A stretch of 64,000 bases of DNA from Cerasibacillus sp036516575 (GCF_036516575.1 NZ_DATBTY010000058.1:38209-102208), one strand, 5' to 3'; shown: positions 43,906 through 54,284, counted from the first letter of the stretch. The notes: a model not told the origin generated them from the sequence alone. Numbers and translations are program-made.

Positions 43906-45456
43906 ATGGTAGTACCATACAAACATGAACCTTTTACAGACTTTTCTGTAGAAGAAAATAAACAGACTCTATTAGAAGCTATTAAACAAGTAGAAGCAGA
44001 CCTCGGTAAAGAGTATCCACTTATTATTAATGGTGAGAGAATTACAACAGAAGATAAGATTAAAGTTGTAAACCCTGCGAAAAAAGAAGAAGTAATTGGA
44101 TATGTTTCTAAAGCGAATAAAGAACTTGCTGAAAAAGCGATGAAAGTAGCTGATGAAACTTTTAATACATGGCGTAAATCAGATCCTAAATTCCGTGCAG
44201 ATATTCTTTTCCGTGCGGCAGCAATTGTACGTCGCCGTAAAGCGGAATTTACTGCACATCTGATTAAAGAAGGTGGAAAACCTTGGAATGAAGCGGATGC
44301 TGATGTAGCAGAAGCAATCGACTTCTTGGAATACTACGGCCGTCAAATGGTTAAATTAAAAGGCGGTGTTCCGGTTAATAGCCGTCCAATCGAACGTAAC
44401 CAGTTCCACTACATTCCATTAGGTGTAGGTGTTGTTATTTCACCTTGGAACTTCCTATTCGCTATTATGGCAGGAACGACTGCAGCAGCAATGGTTACAG
44501 GTAACACAGTATTACTTAAACCAGCAAGTGCAACACCAGTCGTTGCTCATAAATTTATGGAAGTGCTTGAAGAAGCAGGTATGCCAAAAGGTGTCGTAAA
44601 CTACATTCCTGGTCCAGGTGGAGAAGTTGGTGACTACTTAGTTGATCACCCACGTACACGTTTCGTTAGCTTCACAGGTTCACGTGAAGTTGGTACACGT
44701 ATTTTCGAACGTGCAGCTAAAATCCAAGAAGGTCAAATTTGGCTAAAACGTACGATTTTAGAAATGGGTGGAAAAGATACAATCGTTGTTGATAACGATG
44801 CTGACTTAGAATTAGCAGCTCAATCAATCGTTCAATCAGCATTCGGTTTCTCAGGTCAAAAATGTTCAGCATGTTCACGTGCCGTTATCCATGAAGATGT
44901 TTATGAGCAAGTGAAAGACCGTGTTGTTGAATTAACGAAAGAATTGACTGTTGGTGACCCAGCAGACCCATCACGTAACTACATGGGACCAGTTATCGAT
45001 CAATCAGCTTATGATAAAATTATGAGCTACATTGAAATTGGTAAAGAAGAAGGCGAACTACTTGCAGGTGGTGAAGGAGACGACTCTACAGGTTGGTTCA
45101 TTAAACCAACTGTATTTGGAGATGTTGCTCCTAAAGCACGCATCATGCAAGAAGAAATCTTTGGACCTGTGCTCGGCTTAACTAAAGCGAAAGATTTTGA
45201 CGAAGCAATCGAAATCGCTAATAACACTGAATACGGTCTAACTGGTGCTGTTATTTCTAATAACCGCGAACATATTGAACAAGCTCGCGAAGACTTCCAT
45301 GTTGGAAACTTATACTTCAACCGTGGCTGTACAGCTGCTATCGTTGGTTACCAACCATTCGGTGGTTTCAACATGTCAGGTACAGACTCAAAAGCAGGTG
45401 GCCCAGACTACCTTATCCAACATATGCAAGCTAAAACAACATCAGAAATGTTTTAA
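43906..45456 (+). CDS. rocA: 1-pyrroline-5-carboxylate dehydrogenase
   Basis: Oxidises pyrroline-5-carboxylate to glutamate with NAD+ in proline and arginine breakdown. It is an aldehyde dehydrogenase of 516 residues; the key blocks are SPWNFLFAIMAGTTAAA, FTGSREVGTR, LEMGGKD and the nucleophile Cys in SGQKCSACSR. AAGGAGGG precedes the ATG. Codon use differs from the neighbours (more C-ending codons such as TAC, AAC, CGT), which suggests high expression. Flanked by its own terminator. Confidence 0.95.
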   Translation: MVVPYKHEPFTDFSVEENKQTLLEAIKQVEADLGKEYPLIINGERITTEDKIKVVNPAKKEEVIGYVSKANKELAEKAMKVADETFNTWRKSDPKFRADILFRAAAIVRRRKAEFTAHLIKEGGKPWNEADADVAEAIDFLEYYGRQMVKLKGGVPVNSRPIERNQFHYIPLGVGVVISPWNFLFAIMAGTTAAAMVTGNTVLLKPASATPVVAHKFMEVLEEAGMPKGVVNYIPGPGGEVGDYLVDHPRTRFVSFTGSREVGTRIFERAAKIQEGQIWLKRTILEMGGKDTIVVDNDADLELAAQSIVQSAFGFSGQKCSACSRAVIHEDVYEQVKDRVVELTKELTVGDPADPSRNYMGPVIDQSAYDKIMSYIEIGKEEGELLAGGEGDDSTGWFIKPTVFGDVAPKARIMQEEIFGPVLGLTKAKDFDEAIEIANNTEYGLTGAVISNNREHIEQAREDFHVGNLYFNRGCTAAIVGYQPFGGFNMSGTDSKAGGPDYLIQHMQAKTTSEMF

Positions 45457-45462
45457 TTATAA

Positions 45463-45497
45463 ACGCCCGCTTCCTTGTTCTGAAGCGGGTGTTTTTT
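45463..45497 (+). terminator. terminator after rocA
   Basis: CGCCCGCTTC pairs with GAAGCGGGTG (one G-U pair), followed by TTTTTT. Confidence 0.92.
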
Positions 45498-45729
45498 ATT
45501 TGTTTTATCTATACCTATAGTAGCGAAGGCCAGTGATGAGTTGTATACGATAGACTGCATCAAGCCTATATAATCTACCACTCCACTCCCCAATCCCTTT
45601 CATTCCATCAATGGCAGTAAAATCAGCTTCTACATAACTCCATAGGTTATTCCAGAGTTGCTAAAAACCTCCTACTTCTGCTATCATCAATAGTGTTACA
45701 ACTGTTAAATAAGGTTGGAGGTGCAAATG

Positions 45730-46020
45730 ATGTCACATGTTTCGGAAGATAAGGTAAAACAGCTTGCCGATATGTTAAGAATCGCTGTAACCGAAGAAGA
45801 AGCAACTCGATATACGGAGCATTTAAATAAAATGGTTGATTATGTTAAATGTTTAGATGAAGTAGATACAGACGGTGTAGAACCGATGACTCACGCGATT
45901 GAATTAAAGAACGTGATGCGTGATGACGAACCAAAACAATGGATTACTCAAGAACAAGCGTTGAAAAATGCGCCAGATCATGAAGATGGTCAATTTAGAG
46001 TACCAGCCATTTTAGATTAA
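45730..46020 (+). CDS. gatC: Asp/Glu-tRNA amidotransferase subunit C
   Basis: Small bridging subunit of GatCAB. 96 residues with DEVDTDGVEPMTH and NAPDHEDGQFRVPAILD, the family C-terminus. GGAGGTG at 45717-45723 and the homologous start support ATG 45730. It is the first gene of gatCAB. Confidence 0.94.
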   Translation: MSHVSEDKVKQLADMLRIAVTEEEATRYTEHLNKMVDYVKCLDEVDTDGVEPMTHAIELKNVMRDDEPKQWITQEQALKNAPDHEDGQFRVPAILD

Positions 46021-46035
46021 GGAGGGAAGACAAAA

Positions 46036-47502
46036 GTGACATTCAAAAAGCATAGTATTAAAGAAATTGAAAAGATGCTACATAACAATGAAATAACAGT
46101 AAAAGACTTAGTCGAATCATCACTGAATCGGATTAAAGAAGTTGATGATCAGGTTAAAGCTTTTATAACTGTTGATGAAGAAAACGCACTGAAAAAAGCA
46201 GAACAATTAGATCAACAAACGAATAAGGATGCTAAATTATTTGGTATACCTGGAGCGATTAAAGATAATATCGTTACAAAAGGACTTCGTACAACTTGCG
46301 GGAGTCAATTTTTAAGCAATTTCACTGATCCACTATATGATGCAACAGTTGTTGACAAGCTTCACGAAGCAGAAGCGGTAACAGTCGGTAAATTAAATAT
46401 GGATGAATTTGCTATGGGGTCAACAACAGAGAATTCTAGCTACCAAACAACACATAATCCGTGGAATCTCGATCATGTACCAGGAGGTTCAAGTGGCGGT
46501 TCGGCTGCAGCTGTAGCAGCAGGTGAAGTGTTATTTACTTTAGGTACAGACACAGGTGGTTCAATTCGTCAACCAGCAGCTTTCTGCGGTGTTGTCGGAA
46601 TGAAACCAACATACGGACGCGTCTCACGCTTTGGTGCCGTGGCATTTGCGTCTTCATTAGACCAAGTCGGTCCAATTACACGAACAGTCGAAGATAATGC
46701 ACGTATTTTAGAAGTCATTTCCGGCCGTGATAAAATGGATATGACATCAGCTCATGAAGATGTACCAGCATTTTCAGAGGGGCTAACAGGTGATATCAAA
46801 GGACTAAAAATCGCTGTTCCAAAAGAATATTTAAGTGAAGCCGTTGATCCGGAAGTAAAAGAAGCGGTCATGAATGCATTAAAATTATACGAATCGTTAG
46901 GTGCGACATGGGAAGAGGTCTCCTTACCACATTCTAAGTATGCAGCCGCTGTTTACTATATTATTTCTTCAGGAGAAGCTTCAGCAAACCTCGCTCGTTT
47001 TGACGGTGTTCGTTATGGTGTCCGTTCTGAAAAAGCGAAGAACATGCTTGATATGTTCAGACTTTCCCGTAGTGAAGGTTTTGGAGATGAAGTGAAAAAA
47101 CGGATGTTCCTCGGTGCTTATGCGTTAAGTTCAGGAAATTATGAGGCATATTACAAAAAAGCACAACAAGTCCGTACACTTATCAAACAAGACTTCGATC
47201 ACGTTTTTGCAAACTATGATGTTATTGTAGGACCAACAACGCCAACACCAGCGTTTAAAATCGGTGAGAAAAACTTTGATCCAATGGTTGTCTATGCTCG
47301 TGATGTAACAACTGTACCAATTAACTTAGCGGGTGTACCAGCTATTTCTGTTCCTTGTGGATTCTCTAAAGATGGTCTTCCTTTTGGTTTACAAATCATT
47401 GGAAAGCATTTTGCAGAACAAACTGTTTATCGCGTTGCACATGCATTTGAACAAGCAACCGATTTTCATAAAACATTACCTCAATTGGGAGGTGCACAGT
47501 AA
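46036..47502 (+). CDS. gatA: Asp/Glu-tRNA amidotransferase subunit A
   Basis: Glutaminase subunit that feeds ammonia to GatB for amidation of mischarged tRNA. Amidase-signature triad Lys76 (GAIKDN), Ser152 (GGSSGGS) and Ser176 (GTDTGGSIRQP) is complete, and DFAM-region residues look normal. 488 residues, GTG start after GGAGGG. It is the one glutamine-dependent amidotransferase in this window with an intact active site, which makes the loss in GuaA, PurF and PurQ look selective. Confidence 0.96.
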   Translation: MTFKKHSIKEIEKMLHNNEITVKDLVESSLNRIKEVDDQVKAFITVDEENALKKAEQLDQQTNKDAKLFGIPGAIKDNIVTKGLRTTCGSQFLSNFTDPLYDATVVDKLHEAEAVTVGKLNMDEFAMGSTTENSSYQTTHNPWNLDHVPGGSSGGSAAAVAAGEVLFTLGTDTGGSIRQPAAFCGVVGMKPTYGRVSRFGAVAFASSLDQVGPITRTVEDNARILEVISGRDKMDMTSAHEDVPAFSEGLTGDIKGLKIAVPKEYLSEAVDPEVKEAVMNALKLYESLGATWEEVSLPHSKYAAAVYYIISSGEASANLARFDGVRYGVRSEKAKNMLDMFRLSRSEGFGDEVKKRMFLGAYALSSGNYEAYYKKAQQVRTLIKQDFDHVFANYDVIVGPTTPTPAFKIGEKNFDPMVVYARDVTTVPINLAGVPAISVPCGFSKDGLPFGLQIIGKHFAEQTVYRVAHAFEQATDFHKTLPQLGGAQ

Positions 47503-48932
47503 TGAATTTTGAAACAGTCATCGGAATTGAAGTTCACGTTGAATTGAAAACGAAATCTAAAATTTTTAGCCCTAGTGCAAATGAATTTGGTGCAGAACCA
47601 AACTCAAATGTGAATCCAATTGACTTAGGATATCCAGGAACATTACCTGTACTTAATGAAGAAGCGGTTAATTATGGTATGAAAGCAGCCATGGCATTAA
47701 ATTGTGAGATTGCGACACATACGAAATTTGACCGTAAAAACTACTTCTATCCGGACAACCCGAAAGCATATCAAATTTCTCAATTTGATCAACCAATTGG
47801 TGAAAATGGTTGGATTGAAATTGAAGTAGGCGGTAGGAAAAAACGTATCGGAATTAATCGTGTCCATTTAGAAGAAGATGCTGGTAAATTAACGCACGGT
47901 GGTGACGGATACTCACTCGTTGACTTTAACCGTCAAGGGGCACCGCTGATTGAAATCGTATCTGAAGCCGATATGCGCTCACCAGAAGAAGCCTATGCAT
48001 ATCTTGAAAAATTAAAAAACATTATCCAATTCACTGGTGTCTCTGATGTGAAGATGGAAGAAGGATCACTTCGTTGTGATGCGAATATCTCGCTCCGCCC
48101 TAGAGGACAGGAGAAGTTCGGAACAAAGGCGGAATTAAAGAACTTAAACTCATTTGCTCACGTTCAAAAAGGATTAGAGTTTGAAGAGAAACGTCAAGCA
48201 GAAGTCCTTTTATCAGGTGAAGCAGTTCAACACGAAACTCGCCGTTTTGATGAAAAGACTGGTGAAACGATTTTAATGCGTGTGAAAGAGGATGCGGAAG
48301 ATTATCGTTATTTCCCGGAACCAGATCTTGTTCCACTATATATTGATGATGCTTGGAAAGAACGCGTTCGCGCATCTATTCCTGAACTACCAGATGAGCG
48401 TCGTAAACGCTATGTAGAAGAACTTGGCTTACCAGAATACGATGCAGGTGTGTTAACAAGTACGAAAGAAATGTCTGATTTCTTTGAAGCAACGATTAAA
48501 GACGGTATTGATGCTAAACAAGCTTCGAACTGGTTGATGGGTGATATTTCTGGTTATATGAATAAACACCAGAAAGAACTGTCTGAATTAGCGATTACAC
48601 CAGAATCACTAGGAAAAATGATTCAACTCATTCAAGATGGAACCATATCATCTAAAATTGCTAAACGTGTTTTTGCTGAACTTGTTGAAAAAGGTGGCGC
48701 CCCAGAACAAATCGTCGAAGAAAAAGGCTGGGCTCAAATATCTGACGAAGGTCAATTAACAGAAATCATTACGAAAGTTCTCGATGAGAATGAACAATCT
48801 GTAAACGACTATAAAGAAGGGAATAAGCGTGCCCTTGGACATCTAGTCGGACAAGTGATGAAAGCAACTAGAGGCCAAGCGAACCCACCAATGGTTAACA
48901 AGATTTTAGTTCAAGAAATTAATAAACGCTAA
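47502..48932 (+). CDS. gatB: Asp/Glu-tRNA amidotransferase subunit B
   Basis: Kinase/transamidase subunit that activates Glu or Asp on tRNA and adds ammonia. 476 residues with IGIEVHVELKTKSKIF at the start, DRKNYFYPDNPKAYQISQ and GEGSLRCDAN-like EEGSLRCDANIS; the C-terminal tRNA-binding YqeY-like tail is present. The start overlaps the gatA stop (TAATG). Confidence 0.96.
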   Translation: MNFETVIGIEVHVELKTKSKIFSPSANEFGAEPNSNVNPIDLGYPGTLPVLNEEAVNYGMKAAMALNCEIATHTKFDRKNYFYPDNPKAYQISQFDQPIGENGWIEIEVGGRKKRIGINRVHLEEDAGKLTHGGDGYSLVDFNRQGAPLIEIVSEADMRSPEEAYAYLEKLKNIIQFTGVSDVKMEEGSLRCDANISLRPRGQEKFGTKAELKNLNSFAHVQKGLEFEEKRQAEVLLSGEAVQHETRRFDEKTGETILMRVKEDAEDYRYFPEPDLVPLYIDDAWKERVRASIPELPDERRKRYVEELGLPEYDAGVLTSTKEMSDFFEATIKDGIDAKQASNWLMGDISGYMNKHQKELSELAITPESLGKMIQLIQDGTISSKIAKRVFAELVEKGGAPEQIVEEKGWAQISDEGQLTEIITKVLDENEQSVNDYKEGNKRALGHLVGQVMKATRGQANPPMVNKILVQEINKR

Positions 48933-48939
48933 GATATTG

Positions 48940-48980
48940 AAAAGACTACTGTGCAGCGATATAAGCACAGTAGTCTTTTA
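48940..48980 (+). terminator. terminator after gatB
   Basis: AAAAGACTACTGTG pairs perfectly with CACAGTAGTCTTTT around a 12-base loop, the longest perfect stem in this part of the window. Confidence 0.92.
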
Positions 48981-49074
48981 CTTTTTTACATGAAAGGTAT
49001 ATGATAGAAATTAGTTTAGAAACGGGAAACCTTTTTCAAGATTTAATCGTAGTGTATGTATGGGAGGGGTCGAT

Positions 49075-49986
49075 GTGAAACGAGCTCGAATTATTTATAA
49101 TCCAACAGCAGGTCGCGAAGCAGTAAAAAAGAAGCTTCCAGATATATTAGAGCGACTCGAAAAGGCTGGATACGAAACATCGGCACATGCTACAACAGGT
49201 GAAGGTGATGCGATCGAAGCTGCACGCTATGCTGTCGAACATCAATTTGATCTAATCGTTGCCGCTGGTGGGGATGGAACGATTAACGAAGTTGTCCAAG
49301 GGATGGCTGAACAACCAAATCGGCCGAAGCTTGGTATTTTACCAGCAGGGACAACGAATGATTTTGCGAGGGCATTAAATATTCCAAAAGACCTGTTAAA
49401 AGCAACAGAAATCATAGCAGAAAATAATAGCATGCGCCTAGATATTGGAAAAGTAAATCGTCAATATTTTATTAACATTGCTGGTGGTGGGAAACTGACA
49501 GAGCTAACATATGATGTACCGATCAAATTAAAGACGATGCTTGGTCAACTTGCCTACTATATAAAAGGCATTGAAATGTTACCATCATTAAAACCATTAA
49601 AGGTGAAAATTGAATATGACGGTCATGTGATCGATGAAGACATTATGCTTTTTCTCATTTCGAATACGAATTCTGTAGGCGGTTTTGAAAAACTCGCTCC
49701 AGACGCAAAAATTAATGACGGCTATTTTGATTTAATTATTTTACGTAAAACAAATCTCGCTGAATTTATTAGACTAGCAACCCTTGCGCTTCGTGGTAAT
49801 CACCTCGAGGACGAGCGCATTATTTACACACAGGCAAAACATATTAAAGTAACCCCAGTTGATGACATGCAATTGAATATTGATGGAGAATATGGCGGGC
49901 TTCTACCAGGTGAATTTATTAATCTCCAAGAACATATCGAATTTGTCGTACCCGCATCATTTATCGAAAGCCATGAAGATTACTGA
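49075..49986 (+). CDS. dgkB: diacylglycerol kinase
   Basis: Phosphorylates diacylglycerol released by lipoteichoic acid synthesis, returning it to phospholipid synthesis. 303 residues with IYNPTAGRE, the nucleotide motif GGDGTINEVVQG and PAGTTNDFARAL. GGGAGGGG precedes GTG 49075 by about 6 bases; the longer frame from 49060 would overlap that site. Normal YerQ-like protein. Confidence 0.94.
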   Translation: MKRARIIYNPTAGREAVKKKLPDILERLEKAGYETSAHATTGEGDAIEAARYAVEHQFDLIVAAGGDGTINEVVQGMAEQPNRPKLGILPAGTTNDFARALNIPKDLLKATEIIAENNSMRLDIGKVNRQYFINIAGGGKLTELTYDVPIKLKTMLGQLAYYIKGIEMLPSLKPLKVKIEYDGHVIDEDIMLFLISNTNSVGGFEKLAPDAKINDGYFDLIILRKTNLAEFIRLATLALRGNHLEDERIIYTQAKHIKVTPVDDMQLNIDGEYGGLLPGEFINLQEHIEFVVPASFIESHEDY

Positions 49987-50008
49987 TTATCTCAGTAGTC
50001 TTCTTTTT
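49975..50008 (+). terminator. terminator overlapping the end of dgkB
   Basis: GAAGATTACTGA pairs with TCAGTAGTCTTC (one G-U), followed by TTTTT. The stem begins inside the last codons of dgkB. Confidence 0.85.
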
Positions 50009-50176
50009 GTTAGATGGCCTAATATGGATGGACATTCGAATAATCAAGAGTAGAATCGGTTTTTGAACGTACACTTATATTAAAGCGAAATTTAAGGAGA
50101 TAACCTAACTCTCATTCAAAAGGCAAATATGATAAGATTAGAATCATGAACCCGAACGAAAAGGAAGATGACATAA

Positions 50177-51562
50177 ATGGCAAAAGTAAAAGCACCCGTT
50201 AAAAAGAATGAAGAACATATTCTAACATTTGAAGACCTTACCCATGATGGCCAAGGGGTTGCGAAAGTTGATGGTTATCCACTATTTGTCCCATACGGAT
50301 TACCTGGAGAAGAAGCACTTGTGAAGGTCGTTAAAGTGAATAAAAAATTCGGCTATGGAAAATTACTCGAAGTGAAAAAGCCGAGCCCTAATCGTGTTCA
50401 ACCTCCTTGTGATGTGTTCTATCAATGTGGCGGCTGCCAAATTCAACATATGAACTATGAGATGCAACTACAAATGAAACAAAACCAAGTGAAAAATGTC
50501 TTGAATAAAATTGCCCATCTACCAGATGTCCCTGTACATCCAACAATTGGAATGGATGAACCGTGGCGTTATCGTAATAAAGCAGCACTTCCAGTTGGGG
50601 AGAAGGACGGCGAACTCATGACAGGTTTTTACCGTATGCGTAGCCACGATATCATTAGTGACATGGAAACATGCATTGTCCAAGACAAGCAGAACGACGA
50701 AATGGTACAAGCTGCACGCGATATCGCCAACCGATTCGGTATATCAGCTTATAATGAAGAAACAGATCGCGGTGTCTTACGTCATATTATGGTCCGAACT
50801 GGAAAAAACACCAACGAAGTCATGATTATTTTTATTACACGAACGAAGTATTTACCGCATAAAGAAAAAATTACTAAAGCCTTAACCGAAGCAAATCCCA
50901 ATATAAAATCGATCATCCATAATGTTAACGACCGACGTACAAACGTCATTATGGGGAACAAGACATATGTTATTTGGGGCGAACCGTATATTTATGACAC
51001 AATCGGTGATATCCGCTTTGGCATATCTGCCAAATCATTTTATCAAATTAATCCCGTACAAACAGAGAAACTTTACAAAAAAGCCCTTGAATACGCCCAA
51101 TTAACAAGGAATGATATCGTCATTGATGCTTATTGTGGGATTGGGACAATTTCACTTTTCTTAGCACAAAAAGCGAAAAAAGTGTACGGTGTAGAGATTG
51201 TGCCAGAAGCAATCGATGATGCAAAGAAGAACGCAAAATTAAATGGAATCACGAATGCTGAGTTTTTCATAGGGGAAGCGGAAAAAGTGATGCCATGGTG
51301 GCAAGCACAAGGATTACAACCGGATGTCATTGTCGTTGATCCACCACGAAAAGGCTGTGATGAAAACCTTCTCCAAGCTATGATTGCCATGAAACCGAAA
51401 CGCATTGTCTATGTTTCCTGCAATCCATCAACCTTAGCACGAGACATACGCATCTTAGAAGACGGCGGCTTTCAAACGAAGGAAGTCCAGCCAGTTGACA
51501 TGTTTCCACAAACGATGCATGTGGAGTGCACCTGTCGCCTTACTTATGTCGGTAAAAAATAG
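50177..51562 (+). CDS. rlmCD: 23S rRNA (uracil-5-)-methyltransferase RlmCD
   Basis: SAM-dependent methylation of two uridines in 23S rRNA. In order: TRAM domain (about 10-65), iron-sulfur cysteines in PPCDVFYQCGGCQIQH, the SAM site DAYCGIGTISLFLA and the catalytic VYVSCNPSTLARD. 461 residues, the family length. Its stop codon lies two bases from the stop of a converging serine recombinase gene, so its 3' end is probably the attachment site of an integrated element. Confidence 0.95.
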   Translation: MAKVKAPVKKNEEHILTFEDLTHDGQGVAKVDGYPLFVPYGLPGEEALVKVVKVNKKFGYGKLLEVKKPSPNRVQPPCDVFYQCGGCQIQHMNYEMQLQMKQNQVKNVLNKIAHLPDVPVHPTIGMDEPWRYRNKAALPVGEKDGELMTGFYRMRSHDIISDMETCIVQDKQNDEMVQAARDIANRFGISAYNEETDRGVLRHIMVRTGKNTNEVMIIFITRTKYLPHKEKITKALTEANPNIKSIIHNVNDRRTNVIMGNKTYVIWGEPYIYDTIGDIRFGISAKSFYQINPVQTEKLYKKALEYAQLTRNDIVIDAYCGIGTISLFLAQKAKKVYGVEIVPEAIDDAKKNAKLNGITNAEFFIGEAEKVMPWWQAQGLQPDVIVVDPPRKGCDENLLQAMIAMKPKRIVYVSCNPSTLARDIRILEDGGFQTKEVQPVDMFPQTMHVECTCRLTYVGKK

Positions 51563-51564
51563 GC

Positions 51565-53019
51565 TTATGCGAAAGCCCAGTATATTTCGATACCTTCATC
51601 GGTTATAATAATGTTGTCGATGAGGGCATGAACGAGTTGTCTTTGTTCTTGTAAATCCCCTTTATCCAATATTTCAGTAGCACGTTTCAGTAACTCTTTC
51701 GCTTCGCTGGTGGTGAGCGCTGGGACGTGCTTTTTTTCGTCTACGAGTTCTTCAGTTAATGCGTTCTTTTCATCGTTCAACGCTCCGATTCGTTCAGTAA
51801 TCGTATCGAACGGGATATTATCCAGCTGGTACAAGTCGAGTAATCGAGCGACTTGATGGTCGATGTCTTGTATTCGTTTTTGAATCACTTCGTTGTGTTT
51901 CGCTTGTTCCGCTACTTCGTCTCCCAATTGCTCACGCTGTATATCGTGAATATGTTCAGGGTTAAACGATAGCTTTTTGATTTCGTCCTTGATGATAGCG
52001 TCTAATTTCACGACAGCATACGTTGGATTTTTACAGTTTGGATCGATGATATGACGCTTTGAACTTTTTGCTCTCGAATAGCATGTATAGTATGGGCGGT
52101 AACGTCGGTTTTCCCCTCTACCTGAATAATTCCCCTTCGCAAAATATCTCGCACCACAGTTGTTACAGTGAACGATACCTGTTAATAAATGCTTCGCTTG
52201 GAATGGTCGAGCTTTTCGTTCCCCGCTTCCTTTCTTCCATGTGTTTTGTTCGTAAAGCTTCATCGTTTTCTCGAATGTCTTATCGTCGATGATAGCTTCA
52301 TGTCGTCCTTTGTAAACTTCACCTTTCCACTCAATCACACCTGTATATAAGCGTTGTGTAAGTGCACTTCTTACCGTACTGTGAAATTCCCAACCACCGT
52401 GCTTCGTGGTATATCGCTTATGCATATAATTCGCTATACGGTTAATGGGTAGTCCTTTGTGATATAACTCATGGACTTTTTTAACTTGCATAGCTTCGTA
52501 CTCATTTACAATCAATTCTCCGTCCACATAGTCATATCCAATTGGTGCGAAACCGCCCCCGTGAAAGTAACCTGCTTTGGCTCGTGCTTCACGTCCCATA
52601 GCACTTCGTTCTTTGATTTGTTCTCGTTCGAGCTGGGCGAATACCGAAAGTATTCCAATCATCGCTCGTCCAAAGGGAGTGGACGTGTCGAAGTTCTCGT
52701 TCATAGAAACAAAGTCCACGTTATTTTTTAGGAATACGTCCTCAATCAAATACAACGTATCTTTTTGACTTCTCGAAAGCCGATCCAGTTTATAAACGAG
52801 TACTAAGTCTAATTTTTTATTCATAATGTCTTGCTGCATTTGTTTTAGAGCTGGGCGGTTAATGTTAGCACCACTCATACCTGCGTCGGTGTACACTTGG
52901 TAGATGTTCCAATTTCTCGCTGTACAGTATGCCTTTAACCGCTCCGTCTGTTCACCCACAGAATAACCTTCCATTGCTTGTTCTTGTGTAGATACTCTAA
53001 CGTAAATACCTACTCTCAT
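51565..53019 (-). CDS. large serine recombinase (element integrase)
   Basis: Site-specific integrase of a phage or integrative element. Resolvase domain 1-145 with Ser10 in YVRVSTQEQ, YKLDRLSRS and GRAMIGILSVFAQLERE, then a recombinase domain (about 160-270). A zinc ribbon (CNNCGARYF ... YTCYSRA ... DPNC) and a C-terminal coiled coil follow. 484 residues, complete, with AGGAGG before the start. It faces rlmCD with 2 bases between the stop codons, the usual position of an integrase next to its attachment site. The 3' end of this rRNA methyltransferase gene is a known target for integrative elements. Confidence 0.95.
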   Translation of the reverse strand: MRVGIYVRVSTQEQAMEGYSVGEQTERLKAYCTARNWNIYQVYTDAGMSGANINRPALKQMQQDIMNKKLDLVLVYKLDRLSRSQKDTLYLIEDVFLKNNVDFVSMNENFDTSTPFGRAMIGILSVFAQLEREQIKERSAMGREARAKAGYFHGGGFAPIGYDYVDGELIVNEYEAMQVKKVHELYHKGLPINRIANYMHKRYTTKHGGWEFHSTVRSALTQRLYTGVIEWKGEVYKGRHEAIIDDKTFEKTMKLYEQNTWKKGSGERKARPFQAKHLLTGIVHCNNCGARYFAKGNYSGRGENRRYRPYYTCYSRAKSSKRHIIDPNCKNPTYAVVKLDAIIKDEIKKLSFNPEHIHDIQREQLGDEVAEQAKHNEVIQKRIQDIDHQVARLLDLYQLDNIPFDTITERIGALNDEKNALTEELVDEKKHVPALTTSEAKELLKRATEILDKGDLQEQRQLVHALIDNIIITDEGIEIYWAFA

Positions 53020-53459
53020 AAATATCCTCCTATACCATTCGTATTTATCAACGTAATACAGTGGACATTATAGCGTTGGATATTTAAAACAGACAATGAA
53101 AATATAAAAATAATGAGATGGTGCATAACAAAGTAGTGTGAAAAATTGACCGAAAATCACTATTATTAATCATCGATGTGTATTTTGTGATACGTTGGTA
53201 AATTTCATAAAAACACAATTCATCATAATCTAGTAATCTTTATTTTTAAATGTGATAGATTTTGTGAGAATGAAAAAGGCTCAACGGATAAGGTTTACGA
53301 TACTAATATCATATACTTATATATATTTCTTTTAAGTTAATATAATAATTAATATATATAGATATATAAGTAAATAATATAAAACAAATAATATATAAGG
53401 AGTTGCGAAAAAAACGAGCAACTTTGTTAGGAACGAATATTTCGGGAGTGTGAAAAGAA
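53020..53459. other. very AT-rich control region
   Basis: 440 bases with no gene, between divergent recombinase and regulator genes, so it should hold both promoters. A stretch of alternating TA (about 53325-53400) stands out. AGTTGC (53401-53406) and GCAACT (53418-53423) form a small hairpin just before the next gene. No operator family is recognised. Confidence 0.5.
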
Positions 53460-53894
53460 ATGGATCAACTGGACGAGAACTTGTTCAAACGAAATAAACA
53501 CTTTTTACTTGGATACTCACGAATGAAAAAGCGTATTGAACGATTGGAACAAAAACTTCTGGAATTGGACGACAGACTTTACAATGCACGCACTAGTACA
53601 ATTTCAGACATGCCACGTGGTGGTGTTCCCGTAACGTTTGATGATTTGGTAGCGCGAAAGGAAGATACGCAGGAGCGGGTAAACTATTTAACCGAAAAAG
53701 CAAGAACGATAAGACGTGAAATATATAGCGTATTGGACTTGTTGGACGACGACCGCCACGTGGAAGTGTTAGAGTTGTATTTCATAGATGGTCTTTCTCA
53801 TGAGGATATAGCGGACGAGATCGGATATAGTACCAGACATATCATTCGGTTGTATGTGGAAGCGGTGAAAAGTATTTCACTAATTCGCAATTGA
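53460..53894 (+). CDS. phage-type sigma-like regulator (DUF1492/ArpU group)
   Basis: 144 residues: a long N-terminal coiled coil (about 20-90), then a sigma region 4-like helix-turn-helix (VLELYFIDGLSHEDIADEIG and TRHIIRLYVEAV). Proteins of this layout control late genes in phages and integrative elements. The upstream site is weak (GGGAGTG). It lies in the left part of the element next to the integrase. Confidence 0.75.
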   Translation: MDQLDENLFKRNKHFLLGYSRMKKRIERLEQKLLELDDRLYNARTSTISDMPRGGVPVTFDDLVARKEDTQERVNYLTEKARTIRREIYSVLDLLDDDRHVEVLELYFIDGLSHEDIADEIGYSTRHIIRLYVEAVKSISLIRN

Positions 53895-54050
53895 ATATTC
53901 AGGACATACGAAAAATGCTCTATTTTTCCTTTAGAAGCGTTTTAACTTGTTTTGGTATAAAACTATATAAAGCGTTTAAGAATCGAACGTGGGGGGCGTT
54001 GTGTAGTCAGAATGTAAAAATGAATGAACGAGAAAGGGGGGGAAGGATAG

Positions 54051-54284
54051 ATGTGTCAGGTTGACGATTACATTCTCGAAATGTGGAAAGAGACCGAGGA
54101 AGGTCGTAAGAAACTAGAATATTGGAATAAGTTTAAAGGTAACCCACCTGGCTTATTTATTGGTATGCCTAGTTTGGAAGAATATGACGATGATTTAGTA
54201 AAATTAATGGACGCTTGCATTAAACAGAATAAAACGTGGGAAGAGTTACTGAATTGGGATGTACCTGACGACGCTCTTTACTAA
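54051..54284 (+). CDS. small acidic protein of unknown function
   Basis: 77 residues, rich in Glu/Asp/Trp, no membrane segment. A very strong ribosome site (AAAGGGGGGGAAGG) precedes the ATG, supporting it as a real gene. No family recognised. It is flanked by a hairpin terminator shared with the converging regulator. Confidence 0.6.
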   Translation: MCQVDDYILEMWKETEEGRKKLEYWNKFKGNPPGLFIGMPSLEEYDDDLVKLMDACIKQNKTWEELLNWDVPDDALY

